Shown: positions 27,446 to 36,344, numbered from the stretch's first letter. The stretch is 64,000 nt of DNA from Gammaproteobacteria bacterium (GCA_030147845.1 JASBUN010000026.1:1-64000); one strand, 5' to 3'. Made by a program: numbers and translations. Notes: generated by a model not told the origin, from the sequence alone.

Positions 27446-29145
27446 GGCAGATCCTCACGAAAATATTTCAGCACCGAATTGATCGGGTTACCGGCGGCCT
27501 GACCGAGACCGCAGATCGAGGCGTCGGCCATGGCTTTACTCAACTCGCCGAGCAGACCGTCATCCCAGACCGGGCGACTCATGAGCTTGACGGCCTTCTC
27601 GGTGCCGACACGACAGGGCGTGCATTGGCCGCAACTTTCATCTTCGAAAAAGCGCATCAAATTCCGCGCGACGTCGCACATGTTGTCGTGATCGCTGAAC
27701 ACCACCACGGCAGCCGAGCCGATAAAACAGCCGTACTCTTCGAGGGTGCCGAAATCCAAAGGAAGATTGGCCATCGAGGCCGGCAAAATGCCGCCCGAAG
27801 CACCGCCTGGGAGATAAGCCTTGAAGGAATGACCGTCCAACATGCCGCCGCAGAATTCGTCGATCAGTTCCTGCGCACTGATGCCGGCTGGAGCAAACTT
27901 CACCCCGGGCTGTTTGACGCGTCCCGATACCGAGTAGCTCCGCCAGCCCTTACGCCCATGGCGTCCGGCGCCGGCGAACCATTCAGGTCCACGTTCGAGA
28001 ATATCGCGCAGCCAGTACAGCGTTTCGACGTTATTCTCCAGCGTCGGGCGACCGAACAAACCCACTTCGGCGATGTAGGGCGGGCGATTGCGCGGTAATC
28101 CACGCTTACCTTCGATCGATTCGATCATGGCGGATTCTTCACCGCAGATATAGGCGCCTGCACCGCGCCGCACTTCAACGACGATGCCATCGAGCAGACC
28201 CGCGGCTTTGATGAGCGCCAATTCCCTCGCCAAAATCTGGCGAATTGCGGGATACTCGTCGCGTACATAAATGTAGCAGGTCCGCGCTTCGACCGCCCAG
28301 GCGCCGATCAGCATACCTTCAAGAAAACGATGTGGATCGCGTTCCAGATAATACCGATCCTTGAACGTGCCCGGCTCACCTTCGTCGGCGTTTACCGCCA
28401 TCAGCCGTGGTCCCGGATAGCCGCGCACAATGCGCCACTTACGCCCGGTCGGAAAACCGGCGCCGCCCAGACCGCGCAAACCGCCGTGTTCCAAATCGGA
28501 GATTACACTTTCGACATCCCGCACCGCTGCACGACAATCGCGTAATAGACGGTAGCCGCCGGCGGCCACATACGCGTCATAATCAATGTATTCAGGGATG
28601 GTAGCGCCGACGCGCTCATGCGCGATCGCATCGAGTACAGAAGCGGCATCGGCGCGGCCTAGATAGTTGGAACCGACACAGGCGACCGGCGCCATTTCGC
28701 AACGGCCCATACACGGCCCGGGCAGCACGCGCACGTGGTCGCCGGCCTGGGTTCGCACCTGTGCCAGTACGTTTTGCGCGCCGGCTAATTCGCAAGCGAT
28801 GCTGTCGCACACGCGAACGGTTAACCTGGCCGGCGGCGCGGCGTTTTCTTTAACGACATCGAAGTGCGCATAGAAACTGGCGACCTCATAGACCTCGGTC
28901 TGTGCCAGCCGCATTTCATCGGCCAAAGCCGCCAAGTGCGGCGCCGAAAGTTGACCGAAGTGATCCTGGATCCAGTGCAGGTATTCGATCAGCAGGTCAC
29001 GGCGTAGCGGCTGCCCGCCCAACAATGCGCGCACCTCGTTCAGTGCGTCTGGCTGTACCTGGCGACCTTTCGGCGTCTTGCCGCCCTTGCGTCTGCCTGC
29101 GCGCACGCGGCCTGGAGTTGCCGATCCCTGATTCACGTTTGTCAT
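27442..29145 (-). CDS. fdsB: NAD-dependent formate dehydrogenase, fused FdsG-FdsB (NuoE-NuoF type) subunit
   Basis: A 567-residue fusion. Residues about 20-165 are NuoE/FdsG-like with a thioredoxin-fold [2Fe-2S] motif (CDSIACELAG and LPGPCMGRCEMAPVACVG). Residues about 190-567 are NuoF/FdsB-like with the NADH/FMN segment LRGLGGAGFPTGRKW, AGAYICGEESAMIESIEGKRG and the [4Fe-4S] motif ESCGQCTPCRVGTEK. This matches the two-subunit Fdh1-type architecture known from methylotrophs, in contrast to the separate FdsG and FdsB of Cupriavidus. It starts 72 bp after sucD, so the sucCD-fds genes probably share a transcript. Start with GGGTAGGT ribosome site. Confidence 0.92.
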   Translation of the reverse strand: MTNVNQGSATPGRVRAGRRKGGKTPKGRQVQPDALNEVRALLGGQPLRRDLLIEYLHWIQDHFGQLSAPHLAALADEMRLAQTEVYEVASFYAHFDVVKENAAPPARLTVRVCDSIACELAGAQNVLAQVRTQAGDHVRVLPGPCMGRCEMAPVACVGSNYLGRADAASVLDAIAHERVGATIPEYIDYDAYVAAGGYRLLRDCRAAVRDVESVISDLEHGGLRGLGGAGFPTGRKWRIVRGYPGPRLMAVNADEGEPGTFKDRYYLERDPHRFLEGMLIGAWAVEARTCYIYVRDEYPAIRQILARELALIKAAGLLDGIVVEVRRGAGAYICGEESAMIESIEGKRGLPRNRPPYIAEVGLFGRPTLENNVETLYWLRDILERGPEWFAGAGRHGRKGWRSYSVSGRVKQPGVKFAPAGISAQELIDEFCGGMLDGHSFKAYLPGGASGGILPASMANLPLDFGTLEEYGCFIGSAAVVVFSDHDNMCDVARNLMRFFEDESCGQCTPCRVGTEKAVKLMSRPVWDDGLLGELSKAMADASICGLGQAAGNPINSVLKYFREDLP

Positions 29146-29217
29146 GACCTACCCCCTATTACAGTTGCGCGTGGGGGACACCGGCAAGTAAGCAGGTATC
29201 GGGCGGCGCCGTTAGCC

Positions 29218-30093
29218 TTACGCCCCTAAGACCTGCCTCAATGTCGTGCCAAGACTTGCCGGCGAGTCCGCTACGTGTATGCCCGCACTTTTCAGTGCTT
29301 CGATCTTGTCCTGCGCACCGCCTTTGCCGCCGGCGATGATAGCGCCGGCATGACCCATGCGACGCCCCGGTGGTGCCGTTACGCCGGCGATAAAACTGAC
29401 CACCGGCTTTTTCACCTTCGACTGCTTGATGAAATCCGCCGCTTCTTCCTCGGCCGAACCGCCGATCTCACCGATCATGATGATCGATTCGGTCTTCGGA
29501 TCACCCAAGAACAACTCCAGACAGTCGATAAAATTGGTGCCGTTTACCGGGTCGCCGCCGATGCCGATACAGGTCGACTGACCGAGCCCTTCGGCCGTGG
29601 TTTGCGCCACCGCCTCATAGGTCAGCGTGCCGGAACGCGAGACGATACCGACGCTGCCGGGTTTATGAATATGTCCCGGCATGATGCCGATCTTGCAGGC
29701 GCCGGGGGTGATCACGCCCGGGCAGTTCGGCCCCACCAGGCGCGTCTTCGAACCCGCCAACACGCGCTTCACCCGCACCATGTCGATCACCGGGATGCCT
29801 TCGGTGATACACACGACTAACGGTAACTGCGCGTCGATGGCTTCGAGTATGGCATCGGCCGCAAACGGCGGTGGCACATATATAACCGAGGCATTCGCGC
29901 CGGTGCGTTCAACGGCTTCCGCGACGGTATTGAACACCGGCAGATCGAGGTGCGTCATGCCGCCCTTACCGGGTGTTACGCCGCCGACCATTTTGGTTCC
30001 GTACGCGATCGCCTGCTGCGAATGGAAGGTCGCTTGGGAGCCGGTGAACCCCTGACAAATAACGCGCGTATCCTGACCGATCAACACAGCCAT
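29218..30093 (-). CDS. sucD: Succinyl-CoA synthetase alpha subunit
   Basis: A 291-residue alpha subunit with the CoA-binding [15 protein letters not shown], the [18 protein letters not shown] motif and the phospho-His loop [10 protein letters not shown]. It pairs with SucC to convert succinate plus CoA and NTP to succinyl-CoA. The start codon overlaps the sucC stop by one base (TAATG), which indicates translational coupling. It is more orthodox than the paralogue at 18426-19307. It is followed by formate dehydrogenase genes and is not part of an oxoglutarate dehydrogenase cluster, so its role here is probably linked to the island pathway as well as to the citric acid cycle. Confidence 0.92.
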   Translation of the reverse strand: MAVLIGQDTRVICQGFTGSQATFHSQQAIAYGTKMVGGVTPGKGGMTHLDLPVFNTVAEAVERTGANASVIYVPPPFAADAILEAIDAQLPLVVCITEGIPVIDMVRVKRVLAGSKTRLVGPNCPGVITPGACKIGIMPGHIHKPGSVGIVSRSGTLTYEAVAQTTAEGLGQSTCIGIGGDPVNGTNFIDCLELFLGDPKTESIIMIGEIGGSAEEEAADFIKQSKVKKPVVSFIAGVTAPPGRRMGHAGAIIAGGKGGAQDKIEALKSAGIHVADSPASLGTTLRQVLGA

Positions 30094-31262
30094 TATTTGC
30101 CCCCCTTCACGGCATTGACGATTTTTTCGGCCGCGTCGGCGAGATTGTCGGCCGACACGATATCCAGACCGGACTCGCGCAAGATAGACTTGCCCAGATC
30201 GACGTTGGTGCCTTCGAGGCGCACCACTAACGGCACGTTTAAATCGATCTGCTTGGCCGCTTCGACGATGCCGGTGGCAATGACGTCACAGCGCATGATA
30301 CCGCCGAAAATATTGACCAAAATTCCGCGCACATTGGCATCGGAGAGAATAATTTTAAACGCCGCGGTGACGCGTTCGGCCGTGGCGCCGCCGCCGACAT
30401 CGAGAAAATTGGCCGGCTCCTCGCCGTACAGTTTAATGATGTCCATGGTCGCCATAGCCAAACCGGCGCCATTGACCATACAGCCGATCGACCCATCCAG
30501 CTTGACGTAATTGAGCTCGTGCCGCGCCGCTTCCAATTCGGCCGGATCCTCTTCGTCCTCGTCGCGCAACTCTTCGATATCTTTGTGGCGATACAGCGCG
30601 TTGTCGTCGAAATTCATCTTGGCATCGAGCGCCAACAGTTCGCCATCGCCGGTTACGACCAACGGATTGATTTCGATCAGACTGGCATCCAAGTCGGTGT
30701 AGGCCTTATAAATGCCCTGCAGAAATTTCACCGCCGACCGGATCTGTACACCCTCGAGGCCAAGCGCAAACGCCAACTTACGGGCGTGAAACGGTTGTAA
30801 ACCCGTGACCGGGTCGATCGCCACCTTGATGATCTTCTCCGGTGTTTTAGCGGCGACTTCCTCGATGTCCATACCGCCCTCGGTCGATGCCATCATAGTG
30901 ACAAAGCCGGTACTCCGGTCGAGCAGCGCACCCAAATACAGTTCGCGGGCGATGTCGCAACCCTGCTCGATATAAACGCGCTTGACTTCCTTGCCGTCCG
31001 GCCCGGTCTGATGAGTAACCAGTGTAGTGCCGAGCAATTTCTGCGCCACCGCCTTGACTTCGTCACGCGATACCACCACCTTGACGCCGCCGGCTTTGCC
31101 GCGACCACCGGCATGGATCTGCGCCTTAACAACCCATACCGGTCCGTCCAATTCCTTGGCGGCGGCCTCCGCCTCGGCGGCATTGAAAGCGGCGTAGCCT
31201 TGCGGTACAGCGACGCCGAATTTCGACAGCAGTGACTTTGCTTGATACTCATGAATATTCAT
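30093..31262 (-). CDS. sucC: Succinyl-CoA synthetase beta subunit
   Basis: A 389-residue beta subunit of canonical length. The ATP-grasp domain shows [20 protein letters not shown], and the ligase domain [14 protein letters not shown] and [11 protein letters not shown]. It closely follows E. coli SucC over its length; malate-CoA ligase beta subunits (MtkA) look very similar, so a malate substrate cannot be excluded. The 5' leader carries MITE copy 3 only 36 bp from the ATG, with a candidate operator beyond it. The ribosome site is weak. First gene of a probable sucC-sucD-fdsGB-fdsA transcript. Confidence 0.92.
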   Translation of the reverse strand: MNIHEYQAKSLLSKFGVAVPQGYAAFNAAEAEAAAKELDGPVWVVKAQIHAGGRGKAGGVKVVVSRDEVKAVAQKLLGTTLVTHQTGPDGKEVKRVYIEQGCDIARELYLGALLDRSTGFVTMMASTEGGMDIEEVAAKTPEKIIKVAIDPVTGLQPFHARKLAFALGLEGVQIRSAVKFLQGIYKAYTDLDASLIEINPLVVTGDGELLALDAKMNFDDNALYRHKDIEELRDEDEEDPAELEAARHELNYVKLDGSIGCMVNGAGLAMATMDIIKLYGEEPANFLDVGGGATAERVTAAFKIILSDANVRGILVNIFGGIMRCDVIATGIVEAAKQIDLNVPLVVRLEGTNVDLGKSILRESGLDIVSADNLADAAEKIVNAVKGGK

Positions 31263-31298
31263 CAGCGCCAGTCCTATTGAATTTTAAGTTTGGGGAGC

Positions 31299-31427
31299 TC
31301 TGATTAATCCGCTGAAGCGGGGTTGACTGCATCGAAAAGCGGCTCAAAAAACTCGTTTACCGCGTGTAAATTGCACCGCTTCTTCGCTTTCCGTCCGGTC
31401 TCCGTGCGCTTGATCAGATTAATCAGA
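31299..31427. mobile_element. MITE-like repeat, copy 3 (in sucC leader)
   Basis: About 129 bp bounded by TCTGATTAATC and its inverted copy GATTAATCAGA. The interior CGGCTCAAAAAACTCGTTTA followed by CCGCGTGTAAATTGC aligns with the core of copies 1 and 2, but the terminal repeats differ. It lies between the candidate operator at 31456-31471 and the sucC start, so any transcript from that promoter would carry it as leader RNA. Confidence 0.65.
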
Positions 31428-31455
31428 ACCGCCTGTTTATCGCCGCACAGACTCA

Positions 31456-31471
31456 GGTATATTGTATACCA
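31456..31471. promoter_or_regulatory. Candidate GntR-type operator, site D (sucC-fds promoter)
   Basis: GGTATATTGTATACCA is an inverted repeat of GGTATA/TATACC. On the minus strand it reads TGGTATACAATATACC, sharing TATACAATATACC exactly with site A. It stands 194 bp upstream of sucC, beyond MITE copy 3, and 74 bp past the panD stop. Confidence 0.6.
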
Positions 31472-31544
31472 GTTTAACGGCCATTCAAGCGATCGTAAAG
31501 CGCCGCCAGGCGCGCGCATGACCCGTGCGCGGCGATGATGGAAT

Positions 31545-32003
31545 TCATACAGCGCCGACACCGACTTGGCGTTGCGGATAGCATTCGCCGAGGCGGTTAT
31601 TACCGGGCTGACCGAGCTTGTCCAAGCCCGGAGTCTGGTATTCGCGCACCTCGACAATGCCATTATTGCCGTCCACCAATACCGCCCTACTCTTGCGACC
31701 GGCAAGCTCGCTCACATCCACCTGTTCGTAGCCCATCACGATGGCCAGATCGCCGGCTTTGAATTGGTGCGCCGCAGCGCCATTCAAGCACACCGCGCCC
31801 GAACCTTTGGGGCCTTCGATTACATAGGTCTGGATACGTTCGCCGGACGTGATATTGACGACATCAACGCGCGTGTGCGGGTAAATGCCACCGGCTTCGA
31901 GCAGCAACGGATCGATGGTAATCGAGCCAACATAGTCGAGATTGGCTTCGGTCACGGTGACACGATGCAGCTTGCCATACATAAAATGTCGCGTCGCGAC
32001 CAT
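31545..32003 (-). CDS. panD: Aspartate 1-decarboxylase (pyruvoyl enzyme)
   Basis: A 152-residue PanD-family proenzyme from the ATG at 32003, with a strong GGAGGAG ribosome site at 32007-32013. Self-cleavage site Gly26-Ser27 in LDYVGSITID yields the pyruvoyl cofactor. Also conserved are the KLHRVTVTEA lysine, Tyr24, GERIQTY and NGAAAH. It makes beta-alanine from aspartate for pantothenate. It carries about 25 extra C-terminal residues compared with E. coli PanD. It is not beside panB or panC but inside the island, opposite an alpha/beta hydrolase and behind a shared operator, so a catabolic or CoA-supply role is possible. Confidence 0.9.
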   Translation of the reverse strand: MVATRHFMYGKLHRVTVTEANLDYVGSITIDPLLLEAGGIYPHTRVDVVNITSGERIQTYVIEGPKGSGAVCLNGAAAHQFKAGDLAIVMGYEQVDVSELAGRKSRAVLVDGNNGIVEVREYQTPGLDKLGQPGNNRLGECYPQRQVGVGAV

Positions 32004-32085
32004 GACTCCTCCGATAGGCGATGGCGGATTTCGTCGCCACCGCTGCGCTGCCAACGTAGGCCGCTATAGCATCCGCGGCCATAAT

Positions 32086-32104
32086 CTGGTATACAGAATA
32101 CCAG
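32086..32104. promoter_or_regulatory. Candidate GntR-type operator, site E (panD / hydrolase divergent promoter)
   Basis: CTGGTATACAGAATACCAG is a 19-bp palindrome that differs from site B at only three central positions. It lies in the divergent spacer, 83 bp from the panD start and 125 bp from the hydrolase start, a position suited to controlling both. Confidence 0.65.
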
Positions 32105-32229
32105 CGGCGATCTGTGTTGTCCAACCACCGTCATTACTACCATAGCGCTGCCCGTTTGCCGCCAATAACGTTCGTTTTCCAGTAAGCGGCGCTTCAGCCG
32201 ATTCCACCGCGCCGCGCGCGAGACCAGCG

Positions 32230-33060
32230 ATGCCCTACATCAACGTACCGAATCTGCGTCTTTACTACGAACGCCAGGGCAACGGCTGCCCGGTGTTGTT
32301 TCTGCCCGGCATCGGCGGCGATCTGCGCAGCCACCCAAGTATATTCGACACGGACTTCGCGCAAGCGTTCGACCTACTGAGTTTCGATCAGCGTGGCAGC
32401 GGGCGCAGCGAAAAACCGGAACACGGCTACACCATGGCGCAATACGCCAGCGACGCCGTCGCCCTGATGGACGCGATCGGCTGGCATAGCGCACACGTCG
32501 TTGGCGTTTCCTTCGGCGGCATGGTGGCGCAGGAGCTGGCGCTAGAATATGGACAGCGGGTATGCAGTCTGAGCCTATGCTGCACCACCGCCGGCGGCGC
32601 CGGTGGCTCGTCCTATCCGCTGCACGAACTCGCGGATCTGTCACCGCGCGACCGCTCGCGCAAAATGCTGTCGATCGTCGACGTACGCCGCGATGCAAAA
32701 TGGCAGGCGGAACATCCGCAGGAAACCGAACGTTTGCTCGATCAGGCGGCAGCCGATGCATCACCGTTTCTACGCGAGCCGGGCGGAATCGCCGGTCTGA
32801 CACGCCAGATCGCGGCACGCAGTCATCATGACACCTATGCACGCTTGCCGAGCCTGCGCGTGCCGACGCTGGTCTGCGGCGGTCGTTACGATGGCCAAGC
32901 GACACCCGAAGCGGTGACCAATCTGCAACGCGTCATCGCCGGTTCAGAATTGGCCTTCTTCGAAGGCGGACACCGTTTTTTGAGTGAAGACCCAACCGCG
33001 TACGCACGTATCGCCGAGTTTATCGTTGAGCAATGCCATAATCAGTCGGCCCTGCAGTAA
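32230..33060 (+). CDS. Alpha/beta hydrolase (3-oxoadipate enol-lactonase-like)
   Basis: A 276-residue alpha/beta hydrolase. The oxyanion strand is VLFLPGIGGD and the nucleophile elbow is VVGVSFGGM. The acid is the Asp in CGGRYDGQATPE and the catalytic His is in FFEGGHRFL. Length and spacing fit the PcaD-like branch, whose members hydrolyse lactones or esters. No signal peptide is present, so it is cytoplasmic. It is divergent from panD with a shared candidate operator. It could act on a lactone or thioester within the island pathway, but its substrate is not known. Confidence 0.85.
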   Translation: MPYINVPNLRLYYERQGNGCPVLFLPGIGGDLRSHPSIFDTDFAQAFDLLSFDQRGSGRSEKPEHGYTMAQYASDAVALMDAIGWHSAHVVGVSFGGMVAQELALEYGQRVCSLSLCCTTAGGAGGSSYPLHELADLSPRDRSRKMLSIVDVRRDAKWQAEHPQETERLLDQAAADASPFLREPGGIAGLTRQIAARSHHDTYARLPSLRVPTLVCGGRYDGQATPEAVTNLQRVIAGSELAFFEGGHRFLSEDPTAYARIAEFIVEQCHNQSALQ

Positions 33061-33150
33061 GGGTCGGCGTGTGGGTAAAAATTCTACTCATTGCGCGTTC
33101 CGATCGCCGGCCCTAAGTACTGTTTTTTTCCAACACCGCCAGACGCGCCT

Positions 33151-33298
33151 TTAACAGGTTGTTGAAAAACCCTCGGGCGGCGCCATGCGGCGTTGGAAAA
33201 CGGCTCAAAATGCTCATTTACTGATGTGTAAACTGCGCTTTCTCGCCGTTTTCCGCCTTGTCTGGCATCCACCGGAGACTTTTTCAACAACCTGTTAA
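33151..33298. mobile_element. MITE-like repeat, copy 2
   Basis: About 148 bp with perfect ends: TTAACAGGTTGTTGAAAAA and its inverted copy TTTTTCAACAACCTGTTAA. It is the reverse complement of copy 1 with few differences. Its right end overlaps the 3' end of the PAS-domain gene and supplies that gene's last codons and TGA stop. Confidence 0.8.
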
Positions 33299-33697
33299 TT
33301 CCTTCGTTTCCTGCCAACGTGCGCTAACGTCGCGCATGATCGCGGCGATGCCGCTCAGCGCGCCCGTATCGTCATAGACTGGTGCTACGGTAAACTCCAC
33401 CGATATGCGTATGCCGTCTTTGCGCAGCGCCGGCACGGCCAGCAGATCGCCCGCAGCGTAACGGCTTTCGCCACCCTGCATGACGCGCTGATAACCATGC
33501 CAATGCCGCGCCCGCAGCGACTCCGGAATTATGATGTCCAGAGACCGTCCCACCGCCTCGTCCGAGCGAAAACCGAACAGTCGCTCGGCGCCGGCATTCC
33601 AATAGCCAATCACCCCTTGGCGATCGGAATAGACCACCGCATCGGCGCCGCTTTCAAGGATCGACCGACCCAGTCGCTCGACGTTCACCACGGTCAT
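33284..33697 (-). CDS. Single PAS-domain protein
   Basis: A 137-residue protein consisting of one PAS domain (about 10-130: IGYWNAGAERLFGF, PALRKDGIRISVEFT). The helix PESLRARHWHGYQRV carries a His where FixL-type haem PAS domains have their ligand (R-x-R-H), so haem binding is possible. No output domain is attached, so any signal must pass by protein contact. The final residues (Leu-Thr-Gly-Cys) and the stop codon are encoded by MITE copy 2. The lost natural tail was probably short, since the PAS fold is complete. The start has GGAGGGTGG upstream. Confidence 0.83.
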   Translation of the reverse strand: MTVVNVERLGRSILESGADAVVYSDRQGVIGYWNAGAERLFGFRSDEAVGRSLDIIIPESLRARHWHGYQRVMQGGESRYAAGDLLAVPALRKDGIRISVEFTVAPVYDDTGALSGIAAIMRDVSARWQETKELTGC

Positions 33698-33815
33698 TAA
33701 TCCACCCTCCTAATCAAACTGGTCGGCACCGGCGCCGATGCGCTCACCCATGCCGACGCGACTAGGACGCGTGTGCCGATAGCCGCTCGGCTATCGGCAC
33801 CGCGGGTCGCTAACG

Positions 33816-35345
33816 TCAAGCCGGATGCGTACCGGGCTGGTCGGAATCATCGCCGCCGCTGATTGCGCGCTTGATCACCGGCAATACCAGTAAGAGCACC
33901 GTGCAAGCCATGAGCACGATCGAGATCGTGCTGGAGAAAAATACCGAGGGATCACCCTGCGAACCGATCAAAGCCTGGCGAAAATTACGCTCGGTCAGCG
34001 GGCCCAATACGATCGCCAACGCCGCCGGCGCCATCGGATAGTCGAGCTTACGCAGCATGAAACCGCCCAAGCCAAACCCGACCATCAGCCAGACGTCGTG
34101 CATGGTGTTGGTCGGCGCGTAACCGCCGGTAATACACAAAATGTAAATAACCGGCGCCAAAATTGAAAACGGTAAACGCAAAATGGCCAGGAACAGCGGA
34201 ATACTCAGCACCATCAGCACTGCCGCCATGAGGTTGGAAACATACAGACTGGAAATCAGGCCCCAAACGAAATCCGGCTGCTGTGAAAACAGCATCGGTC
34301 CCGGCGTCAGTCCCCAGATGAACATGCCGCCCAGCAACACTGCCGTGGTCGGTGAACCGGGTATGCCGAGCGTCAGCATGGGCAACATGGAGCCGGTACT
34401 GGCGGCGTTGTTCGCCGACTCCGGCGCCGCCACACCATTGGACTCGCCACGGCCATAGCGATCGGGATGGCGCGACATGGTCTTGGCAATGCCGTAGGCC
34501 ATCAACGATCCGGGCGTGGCACCGGCAGCGGGTAATATTCCGACCACGAAACCCAAGAACGAGCCCATGTTCATGGTCAGGAAACCGCGCTTGATACACT
34601 TCATGCCATCCTTGAACGACGCCTTATCAAACGTCGGCTTGGTCATGGTGACTTCGCCGCGCGCCAATTGAATCGTCCACAGGATCTCGCCGATACCATA
34701 CAAGCCGATGGCCAACACCAGAAAGCTGATGCCGTGATAGAACCCCGGCAGATCGAAGAAAATCAGCCGCGGTTGTCCGCTGATAGTATCGAGGCCGACA
34801 GTTGAGGCCAGCAGTCCGAAAGCGATCGAAAAAATGGTTTTCCAAACATCGTCACCGCTCAAGCCGACGAAGGTTGCGAACGCCACCAACATGAGCGCAA
34901 AATTTTCTGCAGGCCCGAATCGCAACGCGAACGAAGCCAGCGGCGGCGCCAAAAGGGTAAATAGCAGTACACCGATGGTGCCGCCGACAAACGACGCCGC
35001 TGCCGACGTCATCAACGCCTGCACCGCTCGCCCTTTTACGGCCATAGGTCGGCCATCGAAAGTGGTCGCCACAGCGGTCGATGCGCCCGGTATCCCCAGC
35101 AAAATGGAACTGATCGAGCCACCGAACATCGCGCCATAATAAATCGCGGCGAGAAAGATAATCGCGCCGGTAGGGGTCATGAGAAACGTGACCGGTAACA
35201 GGATAGCGACACCGTTGACGGAGCCTAACCCCGGCATTGCACCAACGAACAGTCCGACGGCGCAACCAATCGTCAGGATCAGAAAGTTGTGATCCTGAAA
35301 CGTAACAACGAAGCCATGCATTAATGACGGGAAAATCGTTTCCAT
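33816..35345 (-). CDS. tctA: Tripartite tricarboxylate transporter, large membrane subunit
   Basis: A 509-residue integral membrane protein with about ten to twelve hydrophobic segments. It has the family signature IGCAVGLFVGAMPGLGSVNGVA near the N-terminus and its mirrored counterpart GFVVGILPAAGATPGSLMAYG in the second half, which reflects the inverted-repeat fold. It forms the proton- or sodium-coupled permease with TctB and accepts substrate from the periplasmic TctC. TctB is encoded 78 bp upstream. AGAGGGCGGT precedes the ATG. Family substrates include citrate, tartrate, terephthalate and other carboxylates. Confidence 0.93.
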   Translation of the reverse strand: METIFPSLMHGFVVTFQDHNFLILTIGCAVGLFVGAMPGLGSVNGVAILLPVTFLMTPTGAIIFLAAIYYGAMFGGSISSILLGIPGASTAVATTFDGRPMAVKGRAVQALMTSAAASFVGGTIGVLLFTLLAPPLASFALRFGPAENFALMLVAFATFVGLSGDDVWKTIFSIAFGLLASTVGLDTISGQPRLIFFDLPGFYHGISFLVLAIGLYGIGEILWTIQLARGEVTMTKPTFDKASFKDGMKCIKRGFLTMNMGSFLGFVVGILPAAGATPGSLMAYGIAKTMSRHPDRYGRGESNGVAAPESANNAASTGSMLPMLTLGIPGSPTTAVLLGGMFIWGLTPGPMLFSQQPDFVWGLISSLYVSNLMAAVLMVLSIPLFLAILRLPFSILAPVIYILCITGGYAPTNTMHDVWLMVGFGLGGFMLRKLDYPMAPAALAIVLGPLTERNFRQALIGSQGDPSVFFSSTISIVLMACTVLLLVLPVIKRAISGGDDSDQPGTHPA

Positions 35346-35423
35346 ACCGCCCTCTGCTTGTAGTTTTTGATGGTGTCTGGGTTACCGTATATTTCCGCCC
35401 GCGCGCAGATCGCGAAGGCGGAA

Positions 35424-35933
35424 TCAATGCGCGTTGAAAAGACCGAATATCGGATCGAATAGCGGTTCAGTTAAACCCTTGGGCATGACTTGTTGCATCA
35501 AAATCTCAAAAAACAGGAACACCACCACCGGGATCACGATCGCCAGCGTAATAGTCATAAACCACGAATGACGACCACGACCCATGACACGCATATGGAA
35601 CACCAACAGGCCCATGATCGCGCCGTAGGTACCAATTATATAAATCGAGCCGACCGCCACGATCAGCGATCCGGTATGCAACAGCACGCTCTTTAGCTCG
35701 ATGCGATCGAAGTAAGGTTGGCCGACCCAAGCGGCCGGAATTTTGCCGCGCACCGCTCGAAACATGATCATGATGGCGCAAAACAACATAATAAGAGACA
35801 GATAAAACGGGAAGGTACCACCGCCAGGGCCACGACCCTTGACCCACGAAATGGGTAGTTCCAAACTTTTCCAGGCTGTGTAGATGGAGAAAAGGGCAAT
35901 GGTAAGCCCGGCCCATATCTCTGCGCGCTTCAT
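35424..35933 (-). CDS. tctB: Tripartite tricarboxylate transporter, small membrane subunit
   Basis: A 169-residue protein with four hydrophobic segments (about 7-25, 45-60, 83-110, 118-140), typical of TctB. The first segment is followed by ISWVKGRGPGGGTFPFYLSL, a characteristic region with GPGGGTFP. It partners TctA in the membrane. A 448-bp spacer with stable stem-loops separates it from tctC, so its expression relative to the binding protein may be set post-transcriptionally. GAGG stands rather far (about 12 bases) from the ATG. Confidence 0.88.
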   Translation of the reverse strand: MKRAEIWAGLTIALFSIYTAWKSLELPISWVKGRGPGGGTFPFYLSLIMLFCAIMIMFRAVRGKIPAAWVGQPYFDRIELKSVLLHTGSLIVAVGSIYIIGTYGAIMGLLVFHMRVMGRGRHSWFMTITLAIVIPVVVFLFFEILMQQVMPKGLTEPLFDPIFGLFNAH

Positions 35934-36270
35934 AATTTCTAAACCTCGCTCAGTATGGCTATTTCGCTCAGATCATGCCGATGCCGGCGTTGTTTATGTC
36001 GTCAGCTATATCGATCATGTTCGGACTGCAGCATCGTCACGGCTCCTGCGTGCGCACATCTGTGATCATCCGAAACTGGGAACGCCTTATATTTTTTTTG
36101 CCGTTGTCCGGTCGCATATTTTGCTACCCGGCATTTGCTTACCGCCGATAACCAGAACCAAATCAACCGAGGCCGCACGGCTGCCGCGACGTGCACGCCT
36201 GCGCCGCAGGCATGCATACGTACCGCTTAAAAAAGCTGCCCAGCTGTGAATTGCGTTTCCGATGTCGCAC

Positions 36271-36306
36271 CGCTACCCGCCGATTGCCAACACTTGGCGG
36301 GTAGCG
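36271..36306 (-). other. Strong stem-loop between tctC and tctB
   Basis: CGCTACCCGCC (36271-36281) pairs perfectly with GGCGGGTAGCG (36296-36306), an 11-bp GC-rich stem with a 14-base loop, about 75 bases after the tctC stop on the minus strand. No T-run follows, so it looks more like an mRNA 3'-stabilising or attenuating structure than an intrinsic terminator. The rest of 35934-36381 shows no gene. Confidence 0.5.
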
Positions 36307-36328
36307 ATGATCCATCCGGGTACACACG

Positions 36329-36344
36329 GCAGGTGAACACCTGC
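36329..36344. other. Perfect 16-bp palindrome after tctC
   Basis: GCAGGTGAACACCTGC is a 7-bp inverted repeat around AA, 38 bases after the tctC stop. It may form a small hairpin next to the larger stem-loop at 36271-36306, or be a protein-binding site. Confidence 0.35.
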
